The notes beneath the pieces were generated by a model that was given only the letters and a program-made list of their open reading frames with translations, did no database searches and had not been told where the DNA came from. 42,456 nt of DNA, from positions 1 to 42,456 of the forward strand of contig CAZUJF010000043.1 in the NCBI GenBank assembly GCA_964619955.1. Direction: 5' to 3'. This DNA is from JACQFK01 sp964619955. Its GTDB lineage: Bacteria; Planctomycetota; MHYJ01; JACPRB01. This document shows positions 1 to 8,201 of the stretch, one piece after another. How positions within the stretch are numbered: position 1 is the first letter of the stretch; each line of letters starts with the position of its first letter. Both the position numbers and the translations under genes were made by a program.

Positions 1-1
1 C

Positions 2-643
2 GGGGGCACGCTGTTCCTGGACGAGATCGGGGACATGCCGATGGCCATCCAGGTCAAGCTGCTCCGCGTCATCGAATACGGCGAGGTCTTCCGCGTCGGC
101 TCCAACGAGCCGCTCAAGGTCGACGTCCGCCTCATCGCCGCCACGAACAAGGACCTGCCCACGCTCATCCGCGAGGGCCGCTTCCGGGAGGACCTCTACT
201 ACCGCCTCAAGGTGGTCACCGTCGACCTGCCGCCCCTGCGCGAGCGCCTCGAGGACCTGCCGCTGCTGCTGCAGACCTTCCTCGCGGACTTCGCCCAGCA
301 GTACAAGAAGAAGACCCCGGCGGTCACGCCCGCCGCGATGGAGCTGCTCTACAACTACGACTGGCCCGGCAACGTCCGCGAGCTGCGCAACTGCATCGAG
401 AGCCTCGTCGTCCTCGACAAGGACGACCGCATCGACGCCGAGGACATCCCCCGCTACGTCCGCGAAACCGAAAGCCTGGAGCCCCTGCCCGGCGTCAGCG
501 GCGTGAACCTGGAGGAGAAGGAGAAGAACTCCATCCGCAAGGCCCTCGCCATGACCGAGGGCAACCGGGAGAAGGCGGCGCGCATGCTGGGCATCGGGGA
601 ACGGACCCTCTACCGAAAGATCAAGCGCTATGGATTCAACTAA
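2..643 (+). CDS. Sigma-54-dependent transcriptional activator (NtrC family), 3' part
   Basis: The gene is cut by the left edge and reads in frame from base 2. The visible part begins at the Walker B region of the AAA+ domain (GGTLFLDEIGDMP). It continues through the sensor I region (RLIAATNKDL), the arginine-finger region (GRFREDLYYRL), LPPLRER and the sensor II motif (WPGNVREL). It ends with a Fis-type helix-turn-helix (about the last 45 residues, GNREKAARMLGIGERTLYRKIKRYG). Such proteins hydrolyse ATP to remodel sigma-54 RNA polymerase at enhancer-dependent promoters. The N-terminal sensory domain, probably a receiver or a ligand-binding domain, lies outside the window, so the signal is unknown. 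The next gene follows 47 bases downstream on the same strand. No target gene with a sigma-54 promoter was identified here. The family call is very safe; the specific role is not inferable. Confidence 0.95.
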   Translation, partial: GGTLFLDEIGDMPMAIQVKLLRVIEYGEVFRVGSNEPLKVDVRLIAATNKDLPTLIREGRFREDLYYRLKVVTVDLPPLRERLEDLPLLLQTFLADFAQQYKKKTPAVTPAAMELLYNYDWPGNVRELRNCIESLVVLDKDDRIDAEDIPRYVRETESLEPLPGVSGVNLEEKEKNSIRKALAMTEGNREKAARMLGIGERTLYRKIKRYGFN

Positions 644-690
644 GCGTGGACTTTAGGGCGCGCTTGCGTTCAATATCCCGGTAGGAAACG

Positions 691-1368
691 ATGCCTCGAT
701 TCACGATCAGCCGCCACACGGACTCCGCCGAGGGGGACCATTACGACCTCATGCTGGAGCACGGGGACGGGCTGAGGACCTGGCGCGTGCTCAACACGGC
801 GTTCGGCACGCCGCAGCCGGCGAAGCAGATCGGGGAGCACCGCAAGCTCTACCTCGACTACGAAGGCGAGATCTCCGGGGGACGGGGCCGCGTGAAGATC
901 TTCGACACCGGCTCCTACGGCGTCGACGAGTGGCAGGAGGACCGCATCCAGGTCGCGCTCGTGGGGCGGACCGTGCGCACGCGGCTCCTCCTCACGCCGG
1001 CCTCCAAACATCCCGAGGATCCGGATCCGCGCTGGATCGTCGTGGACCCCTCCTCCGAGCTGCGCAAGGGCGCCGCCGCCCTGCTCCGGGAGGCCGGCCT
1101 CGACGAGGCCCCCTCGCCCGAGCTCGAGGGCCTGAGGTCCTCCCTCGCGAAGGAGGAGCAGAAGGTCATGAGCTTCGTGGACCGCTACACCCACGGCGGC
1201 TCGCTCGACTGGAGCCACGTCGAACTCGACCCGGAGATCCGCCGTCAGCTCGACAGCGAGGGCGCCCGCTGGAAACATCCCTGGATCGCCGCCGCCCAGA
1301 CCTACGCCCGCCGCCTCTCCGACCTCGCCGAGCAGGTCCGCAAATCGCGCCCCGCCCCGACGGCGTGA
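691..1368 (+). CDS. Stand-alone LigD-type 3'-phosphoesterase-domain protein
   Basis: A 225-residue protein whose first ~110 residues resemble the phosphoesterase (PE) domain of bacterial DNA ligase D. An H...HYDLMLEHGDGLRTWRV block matches the PE HYDxRLE...W region. An EHRKLYLDYEG block matches the PE HPLDYxxFEG region, and ISGGRGRVKIFDTGSY matches the PE GEYGAGxVxxWDxGxY segment. In LigD this metal-dependent domain trims 3'-ribonucleotides and 3'-phosphates at breaks. Here it stands alone, without ligase or polymerase domains, and carries a ~100-residue charged C-terminal region (about 120-225) that I do not recognise. A weak Shine-Dalgarno (TAGGAA) precedes the ATG. It ends exactly where the convergent phosphodiesterase gene ends. 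DNA end processing is inferred from the fold only. Confidence 0.75.
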   Translation: MPRFTISRHTDSAEGDHYDLMLEHGDGLRTWRVLNTAFGTPQPAKQIGEHRKLYLDYEGEISGGRGRVKIFDTGSYGVDEWQEDRIQVALVGRTVRTRLLLTPASKHPEDPDPRWIVVDPSSELRKGAAALLREAGLDEAPSPELEGLRSSLAKEEQKVMSFVDRYTHGGSLDWSHVELDPEIRRQLDSEGARWKHPWIAAAQTYARRLSDLAEQVRKSRPAPTA

Positions 1369-2706
1369 TCACTTCAGCAGTTCGGCCAGAACCCGGCCCT
1401 CGGTCTCGAGCTTGAGCCCCAGCAGCTCGGCGATCGTCGGCGCGATGTCCGTGAGGCGCATCAGGTCGACCGCCGCGCCCGCGCGCAGCGCCGGACCTTC
1501 GGCGAGGAAGCCCGTGTGCAGGCCCGGACGATCGGGGAGCTGGCCGTGGTTCCCCTTCACCGTCGGCACCCCGTGCACCAGTTCCGACGCCAGCGCGCTC
1601 ACCAGGGCGTAGCCGGGGGAAGGCTCCAGCGCGAAGACCGCCTCCGGGTTGTAGCCCCGCTTGTCCAGCTCCTCGCGCTCCAGCACGCGGTAGAGCGCCT
1701 CGCCGTCGACCGCCGCCGCCCGCAGCAGCGCCTGCCGCACGCCGTCCACATCCTCGGGCCTCCGGACATAGACCCCCGCCGAGCCGCCGCTCGTCCGCAC
1801 CAGCGCCCGCCACGCCGCGATCTTCCCGTCCACGACGTCGATGTAGCCGGCGTCCCGCAGCAGCGCGTTGGGGTTCAGGTTGCGCTCCACCCGCGTGAAC
1901 CCGTGATCCCCCACGATCAGCAGCAGCGTGCGGTCCGCGACACCCGACTCGGCGATCGCCTTCCGGACCCGGTCCACATTCCCGTCCTGGCGCTTCAATG
2001 CCTCCCGCACCTCCGGCGCGTCGGGACCGGACTTGTGCTGCGCCTCGTCGACCTGGAGCAGATGCACGAACTGCAGGTTCGGCTTGTGGCGCCGGAAGAG
2101 GTGCGCCGCGGCCCGCGAGACGAAATCGTCGATGGAGGCCCGGCTCTCCGCGATGCGGTCCGCGGGGATCCCCACGGACAGCGCCAAGTCCAGCAGCAGG
2201 CCGGGCGTGGCCGCCTGCACGAGACGCTTCACCGTGTCCTTGCCCTCCGGATCCCAGATCTCCCCGAGCACCCAGTCCGCACGCGCCCCCACCGAGACCG
2301 GCCAGTAGGTGATCGCCACGGTCTTCCCCGCCTCCCGCGCGGCCTCCCAGAGCGTCCTCGCCTTGAGGTCGCGCGCGAACCAGTGCCAGTCCCGGGTCCC
2401 CCCCGTTTCGTCCGACCATTTCGTGTTGGAATAGATCCCGTGCTTCGCCGGACTCACCCCGGTGACGATCGTCGCATGCGAGGGGTAGGTCGTGCTGGGG
2501 TACACGCTCTCCACCCGGCGGGCCCGGGCGCCGCGCGCGGCGATCTCCTGCAGGACCGGCGCCTCCCAGCCGCCCAGATAGAACTCGGGACGCAGGCCGT
2601 CGATCGAGACGACGACGACGTGCTCGACGGCCGGCCGCGGCGCCTCCGGGGCGCCCCCGGCACAGCCCGCGACGAGCGCCAGGATCAGGAGGACAATAGT
2701 CCGCAT
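1369..2706 (-). CDS. Type I phosphodiesterase/nucleotide pyrophosphatase lipoprotein (ENPP-like)
   Basis: An alkaline-phosphatase-superfamily enzyme of the ectonucleotide pyrophosphatase/phosphodiesterase type, 445 residues. The start at 2706 was chosen because it gives a lipoprotein signal (MRTIVLLILALVAGC, lipobox VAGC). The metal and nucleophile signature is intact: SIDGLRP (first metal Asp), YPSTTYPSHATIVTG (Thr nucleophile), QVDEAQHKSG, VGDHGF and GNHGQ. It is probably anchored on the periplasmic or outer-membrane face and cleaves phosphodiester or pyrophosphate bonds; the substrate is unknown. It is the last gene of the minus-strand unit starting at purL. Its start lies 22 bases inside miaA, which suggests coupled translation. 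Its TGA is back to back with the TGA of the convergent upstream gene. Confidence 0.9.
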   Translation of the reverse strand: MRTIVLLILALVAGCAGGAPEAPRPAVEHVVVVSIDGLRPEFYLGGWEAPVLQEIAARGARARRVESVYPSTTYPSHATIVTGVSPAKHGIYSNTKWSDETGGTRDWHWFARDLKARTLWEAAREAGKTVAITYWPVSVGARADWVLGEIWDPEGKDTVKRLVQAATPGLLLDLALSVGIPADRIAESRASIDDFVSRAAAHLFRRHKPNLQFVHLLQVDEAQHKSGPDAPEVREALKRQDGNVDRVRKAIAESGVADRTLLLIVGDHGFTRVERNLNPNALLRDAGYIDVVDGKIAAWRALVRTSGGSAGVYVRRPEDVDGVRQALLRAAAVDGEALYRVLEREELDKRGYNPEAVFALEPSPGYALVSALASELVHGVPTVKGNHGQLPDRPGLHTGFLAEGPALRAGAAVDLMRLTDIAPTIAELLGLKLETEGRVLAELLK

Positions 2707-3521
2707 AGCTCCGCCGCATCCTTCACCCAGCGGATCTCCGGCATCCGCTTGAACCACATCCACTGGTGCCTCGCCAGTCGCACGCTGTTGCGGTTGATCA
2801 GGCGCTCCATCTCGGCCGCATCATACTCCCCTTCGATGAAGCCGATCACCTCCCGGTACCCTACGGCGGAGCGCCCCTCGCGGCTCCAGGGTTTCTCCAG
2901 CAGCCGCTTCACCTCCTCCACCAGCCCCGACTCCAGCATCTTCCGCGTCCTCACCGCCAGGCGCTCCCGGATGTCCTCGCGGCGGAACCCGAAGACGTCC
3001 GCCTCCAGCGTTCGGGTCCCGAAGTGCGTATGGCTGGCGCTCAGGGGCGCGCCCGTCTTCCGGTACACCTCGATCGCCCGAACGCTGCGACGCACGTCGT
3101 TGGGATGGATTTTTTCCGCCGCCTTGGGATCGACACGCAGCAGCTCCCCGCGCAGCCTCTCCACAGGCCACGCCTCGAGCTCGCGGCGGAGCTCCGGATC
3201 GGCGCCGGGCCCGTCGAAGAGCCCGTACGCGAGCGCCTTGTAGTAGAGCGCCGTGCCGCCCACGAAGACCGGCCGCGGCAGCTCCGCCAGCAGGGCCCGG
3301 GCATCGCGCACGAAGCGTCCCGCGCTGTAGTTCTCCGAGGGATCGCAGATGTCCATGAGCCGGTAGGCGCGCCGGGGTTTGGCCGTCCCGATGTCCATCC
3401 CGCGATAGACCTTCATCGAGTCGATGGAGACGAGGGGGAGCCCGAGCCGGTCGGCGACGGCCTCCGCCGCCGCATGTTTGCCGGACCCCGTCTGTCCGAG
3501 AATGAAGATGGGACGCGCCAT
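2685..3521 (-). CDS. miaA: tRNA dimethylallyltransferase MiaA
   Basis: Transfers a dimethylallyl group from DMAPP to N6 of A37 in tRNAs reading UNN codons. Family landmarks are an N-terminal P-loop (GQTGSGKH), DSMKVYRGMDIGTAKP, the VFVGGTALYYKAL segment, the NDVRRSVRAIEVY block, and a C-terminal WFKR-type RNA-binding stretch. At 278 residues it is a little shorter than usual (about 300-316). The P-loop residue after the invariant lysine is His rather than Thr/Ser (K15-H16), which is unusual because that hydroxyl normally coordinates Mg2+; the rest looks intact. It lies 16 bases after the upstream modular lipoprotein gene and overlaps the following phosphodiesterase gene. A TATAAT box sits 9 bases before the ATG, so miaA may also be transcribed on its own from inside the unit. 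Confidence 0.95.
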   Translation of the reverse strand: MARPIFILGQTGSGKHAAAEAVADRLGLPLVSIDSMKVYRGMDIGTAKPRRAYRLMDICDPSENYSAGRFVRDARALLAELPRPVFVGGTALYYKALAYGLFDGPGADPELRRELEAWPVERLRGELLRVDPKAAEKIHPNDVRRSVRAIEVYRKTGAPLSASHTHFGTRTLEADVFGFRREDIRERLAVRTRKMLESGLVEEVKRLLEKPWSREGRSAVGYREVIGFIEGEYDAAEMERLINRNSVRLARHQWMWFKRMPEIRWVKDAAELCGLLSS

Positions 3522-3530
3522 TGGAGGGGG

Positions 3531-3536
3531 ATTATA
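3531..3536 (-). promoter_or_regulatory. -10 box (TATAAT) just before miaA
   Basis: A perfect TATAAT on the minus strand, ending 9 bases before the miaA ATG, in the short gap after the stop of the upstream lipoprotein gene. No good -35 was found at 16-18 bases. Transcription from it would start almost at the start codon, giving a near-leaderless miaA message. It is a prediction from sequence only. Confidence 0.5.
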
Positions 3537-3537
3537 G

Positions 3538-6500
3538 CTACTTGCGGGGGAGCTCGATGTCGACGCCGTCGATGATCGGCGCCGTGCTCCGGATGTCGAA
3601 GGCTTTGGACACCCAGATCTGCGTGCCCGAACTGAGCTTCAGCGTGCAGCCGCGCGCGTCGATCCTCGGAATCTCCCAGGGCGCCGCACCCTGCGCGGCC
3701 TGGTCCTTCAGCAAGACCTGCGCTTTCTCTCCGATCATCAGCGAGACGGTGACCTTCGCGGCGGGATCGACGGCGCGCCACTTCAGCTCCAGCATCGCGC
3801 CGCCCTTCAGCGCCGCGGGCAGGATCGTCTCCAGGCGCAGCGCGGCGGACGGCGCTTCCACCGCCGCCGGATCCTTCTTCGGGGGCTGGACCGGCGCCTC
3901 GACTCCGACCGGCGCTTTCGCGCCGCTCTCGATCGAGAAGTCCTTCTCCGAGGCGTCGCTCAGGACCTTGCCCTGGGCGTCCTTCATCGAGACCCGGAGA
4001 CGGCAGGTTTCCTTCGAAATCATCGGAAGCTTCCAGAAGAAGCCGTCCCGGACCCGCTGCAGATCCGCCGTGATGTCCTTCCAGCTGCCGTCCTGGCCGG
4101 ATTTGTCCGACAATTCCACGCGGAGCCCGGCCGGATCGACCCCGCCCTCCACGGCGATGATGCGGCCCGTTCCGCCGGCATAGGCCTGCCCTCCCCGGAA
4201 GGAGTTCAGGCGGATCGCGACGGCGCCCTTCCCGACCACCTGGAGCTTGGCATGATTGGAGTCGTACTCCCGGCCCTCCGCCGCCTGCACGACGATGCGG
4301 AGCACGTAGTCGCCCGGGATGCCCGGCGCCGGGAACGTCATGTCCGCGCCCCGGACCTCGCCCAGCGGACGCCAGTCCTTCGCATTCTCGGAGATCTCGA
4401 GGCGAAGCTCCTTCGCCGTCTTCAGGACGCCCTTGGGCTCGATGAGGATGCGCACCAGCTTGTTCGGCTCCGCCGTCGGATTCGCGATGAGGCGGACCTG
4501 CTCCACCCCCGAAATCACGTCGAACGACACGTAGTTCGAGCTCAGCGGCCGGCCCACGCCGTCCCGCGAGGTCACCCGGAAGTGATAGCGGCCTTCCTTG
4601 TCCGGCACGACCGCCTTCATCGACGGCGTGCTCATCGCGGCGTAGAGGGACCAGGTCCGTCCCCCGTCCTTGGACAGCTCGAGGGCGGCGTCCCGGATCG
4701 TCTTGTCCGGCGAGCTCCAGAGCACCGTCTGCGAGCTGCCGGCGACGTAGGAGCGCCCGTCCTCGATGCCGCGCAGCACCAGCGCGGGAGGCGGCACGTC
4801 GCCCGGATCGAAATCCCCGGTCGACTCCTCGGCCTCGTTGCCCGCCTCGTCCAGGGCGACCAGCCGCAGCCGGTATTTCTTCCCCGGGAAGAGATGCGCG
4901 CGCAGATCGGCATGGCCGGTGTTCGGATGTTTGCCGATCGCCACGAACCAGGTCTTGCCGCCGTCCGAGGAATGCTCGATCCGCAGGGAGATCTTCTCGG
5001 CGGAGGACAGCGTGTCGGACGCGGTCCAGAGCACCTCCCAGTTCGGACTGATCCAGGTCTTCGCGCCCTGGGGGAGCATCGAACTTTTGAGCGCGAGTTC
5101 GGGCTTCGTCAAATCCACCGCCACGACCGCGTCCGGACGGGGGCTGCGTTCGACGTCCGTCGAGGGATGCCCGGCGACGTCGGTCGCGCAGAGGAGCAGG
5201 TTCCAGAGCCCCTCCCCCGGCAGGTCGACCTCCAGCGTGCCTTCCAGGTTCTGCGTCTCGGCGAGCGTCTTGTAGGCGCCCTTGTCCGAGGCGCGGCGCC
5301 CGTACAGCACGACCTTCTCCAGCCCCGACGTGGCGTCGGAGGCCTTGTAGCGGAGGGCGAGGTGCGTGGAACGCACGACGGCCGGGGGCTTCTCGAGCAT
5401 GACCGCGACCGGCAGGTCGGAATCGATGGTGAACGGCTTCTCGGACTCGGCCTGCCCGCGGTTCCCGAAGAGGTCCTGGGCCGTCACGCGCAGCCGGTGC
5501 CGCGCGCCGGTCGCCGCGGGAATGATCCAGCGATAAGCGCCTTTCGCGGCGTCCACGCGCTCCGCCACCAGATTCCAGCTCGCCCCGCCGTCGGGCGAAT
5601 GATGGATCGTGACGCCGCGCGGCTCCGGATTGGGCTCGAGCAGCGACCACTGGAGATCCACGGCCGCGCCGCCCATGTAGAAGCCGCCGCCCGTGAAGGT
5701 CTTGAGGGCCACTTGCGGCGGCGTCGCGTCGATGGTCAGCACCAGCTGCGGATCCGTCCCCTCCTCGGGGGCCTTCTGCACGCTCCCGCCCTTCAGACCC
5801 GCTTCCGTGGCGCAGGTCATGTAGAGGGCGTACTTCCCGTCCGCCTTCGCGAACAGCATCGGCGACTCCCCGTCGGGATCGTCCCCGTACTTGATCCACT
5901 CCTTGACGTGTTCGGGCCGGTAGTAGAGCGTGACTTTCTTCAAGGGCGCGCTGCCGCGGTTCTTGATCTCGTAGGCCACCTGGACCGAATGCGCCCCCGA
6001 GCGATCGGGGCTCAGCGCCCGCGCCTCCGGGACGGCCGCGTCGATGCCGAAGCGCGGGCTTCCGGTCACGATGCGGTTGCCGGCCAGGTCGACCGCGGTC
6101 AGGCGGACGCGGTAATCCGTCCCGCTGATCCGGGGCGCCTTCCACGAATACAGGCCGTCGTTCTTGACCCCCTTGGCGATCTCCGACCAGGTCTTTCCGT
6201 CGTCGGGGGAATACTCCAGTTCGATCCCGTTCACGGGCATGCCCAGATTGTCCTTCGCCGCCCATTGGATCTCGATCGGGACTCCGGCCAGGTAGCCCCC
6301 CGCCGCGGGTGCCAGCAGCTTCACCTCGGGCTTCGTCCGGTCCACCGTGAGCACGTGCTGCGGCTGCGTGCCCGGAACGGGCGGCGCGCCCGCGTTGCCC
6401 ACGCGGTCTTCTCCCGTCAGACGCAGGCCGTAGACGCCGTCCAGTTCGGCGAACTCGAACGGGGAGCGCAGATCCTCGTCCTCCCCCTGCAGTTTCCACG

Positions 6501-7413
6501 ACTGGCCGCCGTCGCGCGTCACCCACAGAACCACCCGCTTGAGGCCCGAGCCTCCGAGGTCGCCCCCGGTCCATTCGATCCGGACCGGGACGTCCCCGGT
6601 CGAGGCGGGGCCCGTGATGCGCAGATCCGGCGAAAGCCCGTCGATCGTGAAGTCCCGGTCCGACGCGTCGAGCCCGACGTTGCCGGCGAGATCCCGGACG
6701 ACGATCCGGACGCGGATCGTCGTGGACGACAGCAGGGTCGACAGATCCCAGTGGTATTTCCCCGTGTTGGGGAGATCCTTCGCCGCGGCCGTCCAGGTCT
6801 TGCCGTCCGTGGAGACCTCCAGCGTCACGCCGGCGGGCGCGACGTTCGCATCCTCGGCGACCCACTGGACGATGGTCGACTTGCCCGCGCCCAGCAGTTC
6901 CCCGCCGTTGGGCGAGAGCAGTTCCACGACGGGCGGGACCGTGTCGACGACGTGGATCTTCGCGGGCGCATCGCCGGGTTTGGGCGTCGTCTCGCGGCGG
7001 CCGCCGTCGCCGAGCGGCACCACGACGAAGCCGTAGCGTCCGTCGGAGGGCGGCACGTAGACGACCGAGGCGCGGCTGAGGTCCAGGGGCCCGTGATTGA
7101 CCCAGGTCTTGCCCAGGTCCGGCGTGAACCAGAGTTCGGCGCCCTTGCGTCCGGCCAGGGCGGTCTTGTCCAGCGGCAGTTCCACGACCCGGCGGTTGAC
7201 GTACTCCTCCTTGCCGGCTTTTTCCGCCTGCGGGGCCGGCGAGGAGTCCGCGGCCTGGTTCGCGGGCCGGGCTTCAGGGGCCGCCGGGGCGAGCAGGGAG
7301 ACGGGCGGGGAGGGGGCGGCGCAGGAGGCGAGCAGCGCGACGAGCGTCCCGAGGGCCGCGCCGCGGATCGCGGCCGTGCCGGCCGTCCGCTGCGTCCCCC
7401 GGGCCTGCGTCAT
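3538..7413 (-). CDS. Giant modular lipoprotein with alternating two-type beta-sandwich repeats
   Basis: A 1291-residue predicted lipoprotein (signal ~12-30, lipobox LASC, Cys31), then a Pro/Ala-rich spacer. The body is a tandem array of two alternating ~100-residue module types. Type B (~70-159, 259-360, 460-564, 666-769) has a LWxTxDxGxxW-like strand and ends in a P..VLTVDxTxP-type junction. Type A (~160-258, 361-459, 565-665, 770-872) has SxDGGKTW, a Y-W strand, RVRLTAxDLAGN and ends in F-T-I-D. Three or four more divergent modules and a Pro-rich linker follow. The folds look Ig/fibronectin-like; I see no enzyme motif. The start at 7413 overlaps the purQ stop (ATGA). A surface or periplasmic scaffold is the likely role (inference). 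Its position inside a purine/tRNA-modification unit is odd. Confidence 0.8.
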   Translation of the reverse strand: MTQARGTQRTAGTAAIRGAALGTLVALLASCAAPSPPVSLLAPAAPEARPANQAADSSPAPQAEKAGKEEYVNRRVVELPLDKTALAGRKGAELWFTPDLGKTWVNHGPLDLSRASVVYVPPSDGRYGFVVVPLGDGGRRETTPKPGDAPAKIHVVDTVPPVVELLSPNGGELLGAGKSTIVQWVAEDANVAPAGVTLEVSTDGKTWTAAAKDLPNTGKYHWDLSTLLSSTTIRVRIVVRDLAGNVGLDASDRDFTIDGLSPDLRITGPASTGDVPVRIEWTGGDLGGSGLKRVVLWVTRDGGQSWKLQGEDEDLRSPFEFAELDGVYGLRLTGEDRVGNAGAPPVPGTQPQHVLTVDRTKPEVKLLAPAAGGYLAGVPIEIQWAAKDNLGMPVNGIELEYSPDDGKTWSEIAKGVKNDGLYSWKAPRISGTDYRVRLTAVDLAGNRIVTGSPRFGIDAAVPEARALSPDRSGAHSVQVAYEIKNRGSAPLKKVTLYYRPEHVKEWIKYGDDPDGESPMLFAKADGKYALYMTCATEAGLKGGSVQKAPEEGTDPQLVLTIDATPPQVALKTFTGGGFYMGGAAVDLQWSLLEPNPEPRGVTIHHSPDGGASWNLVAERVDAAKGAYRWIIPAATGARHRLRVTAQDLFGNRGQAESEKPFTIDSDLPVAVMLEKPPAVVRSTHLALRYKASDATSGLEKVVLYGRRASDKGAYKTLAETQNLEGTLEVDLPGEGLWNLLLCATDVAGHPSTDVERSPRPDAVVAVDLTKPELALKSSMLPQGAKTWISPNWEVLWTASDTLSSAEKISLRIEHSSDGGKTWFVAIGKHPNTGHADLRAHLFPGKKYRLRLVALDEAGNEAEESTGDFDPGDVPPPALVLRGIEDGRSYVAGSSQTVLWSSPDKTIRDAALELSKDGGRTWSLYAAMSTPSMKAVVPDKEGRYHFRVTSRDGVGRPLSSNYVSFDVISGVEQVRLIANPTAEPNKLVRILIEPKGVLKTAKELRLEISENAKDWRPLGEVRGADMTFPAPGIPGDYVLRIVVQAAEGREYDSNHAKLQVVGKGAVAIRLNSFRGGQAYAGGTGRIIAVEGGVDPAGLRVELSDKSGQDGSWKDITADLQRVRDGFFWKLPMISKETCRLRVSMKDAQGKVLSDASEKDFSIESGAKAPVGVEAPVQPPKKDPAAVEAPSAALRLETILPAALKGGAMLELKWRAVDPAAKVTVSLMIGEKAQVLLKDQAAQGAAPWEIPRIDARGCTLKLSSGTQIWVSKAFDIRSTAPIIDGVDIELPRK

Positions 7414-8192
7414 AACATCCTCTTCACGTACGCCGCCGCATTGCGGAAGAACTTGAGCCCGTCGGGCTCGCGGTCCTTCCCCCGCCTCGTCCAGCGCGGG
7501 TGGTTCGTCGCATCCTGAAACCGCTCCGGATGCGGCATGAGGCCCAGCACGCGTCCTGTCGGGTCGCATATTCCGGCGACGTGGGCGACCGATCCGTTGG
7601 GATTCCAGGGGTGTCCCGCGGGCCGCCCTTCGGCGTCCGCGTACTTCAGCACCAGCTGCCCCCCCTGCTCCCACCGTTCGAGCGCCTGTGTCTCGCCCGG
7701 AATGAACTTCCCCTCCCCGTGGGCGATGGGAAGCTCGAGAACCTCTTCCTCCTTAAGAAATTCGGACTTCAGGGAGCAAACCTTGAGCCGAATCCACCGG
7801 TCCTCGTAGCGCCCGGAGTCGTTGTTGCCGAGCGTCATCCGCCCGGTGGAGCCGTCCAGGGGATCCGGCAGCAGGCCCGCCTTGACCAGGACCTGGAAGC
7901 CGTTGCAGATGCCCATCATCAGCTTGCCGTCCCGGACGAACTTCTGGAATTCCGGCAGCAGCTTCGTGCGGAGCTCGTTCGCGAGCACCTTGCCCGCGCC
8001 GAGGTCGTCGCCGTAGGAGAAGCCGCCCGGCACGATGCAGAACTGGTACTCGTGCAGAAGCGCGGGACGTTCGAAAAGCCGGTTCACGTGATGGATGTCG
8101 GTGCCGAAGCCCGCCTTCTCGCAGGCCGCCCGGCTCTCAACCTCGCAGTTGATGCCCGCCGCGCGCAGGACGATCGCCCGTGCCTTCCCCAT
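7410..8192 (-). CDS. purQ: Phosphoribosylformylglycinamidine synthase, glutaminase subunit PurQ
   Basis: The class I glutamine amidotransferase subunit of FGAM synthase, which feeds ammonia to PurL in step four of purine synthesis. Visible motifs are the N-terminal strand with NCE, the oxyanion-strand region VPGGFSYGDDLGAG, the nucleophile elbow MGICNGFQVL (catalytic Cys), AHGEGKF and the C-terminal LMPHPER (catalytic His and Glu). At 260 residues it is the longer form of PurQ, compared with about 225 in Bacillus-type proteins. It lies 9 bases downstream of the DUF1028 gene and overlaps the next gene by 4 bases (ATGA). purL is two genes upstream, so both FGAM synthase parts are co-transcribed but separated by DUF1028. 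Confidence 0.96.
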   Translation of the reverse strand: MGKARAIVLRAAGINCEVESRAACEKAGFGTDIHHVNRLFERPALLHEYQFCIVPGGFSYGDDLGAGKVLANELRTKLLPEFQKFVRDGKLMMGICNGFQVLVKAGLLPDPLDGSTGRMTLGNNDSGRYEDRWIRLKVCSLKSEFLKEEEVLELPIAHGEGKFIPGETQALERWEQGGQLVLKYADAEGRPAGHPWNPNGSVAHVAGICDPTGRVLGLMPHPERFQDATNHPRWTRRGKDREPDGLKFFRNAAAYVKRML

Positions 8193-8201
8193 GTGTTTCC
8201 C

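Noticed and set aside
3413..7674. Overlapping 1150- and 1378-codon frames on the minus strand
   Set aside because: The longer frame is the real lipoprotein but its first 87 codons lie within purQ and have no signal; the shorter frame is a shifted shadow.
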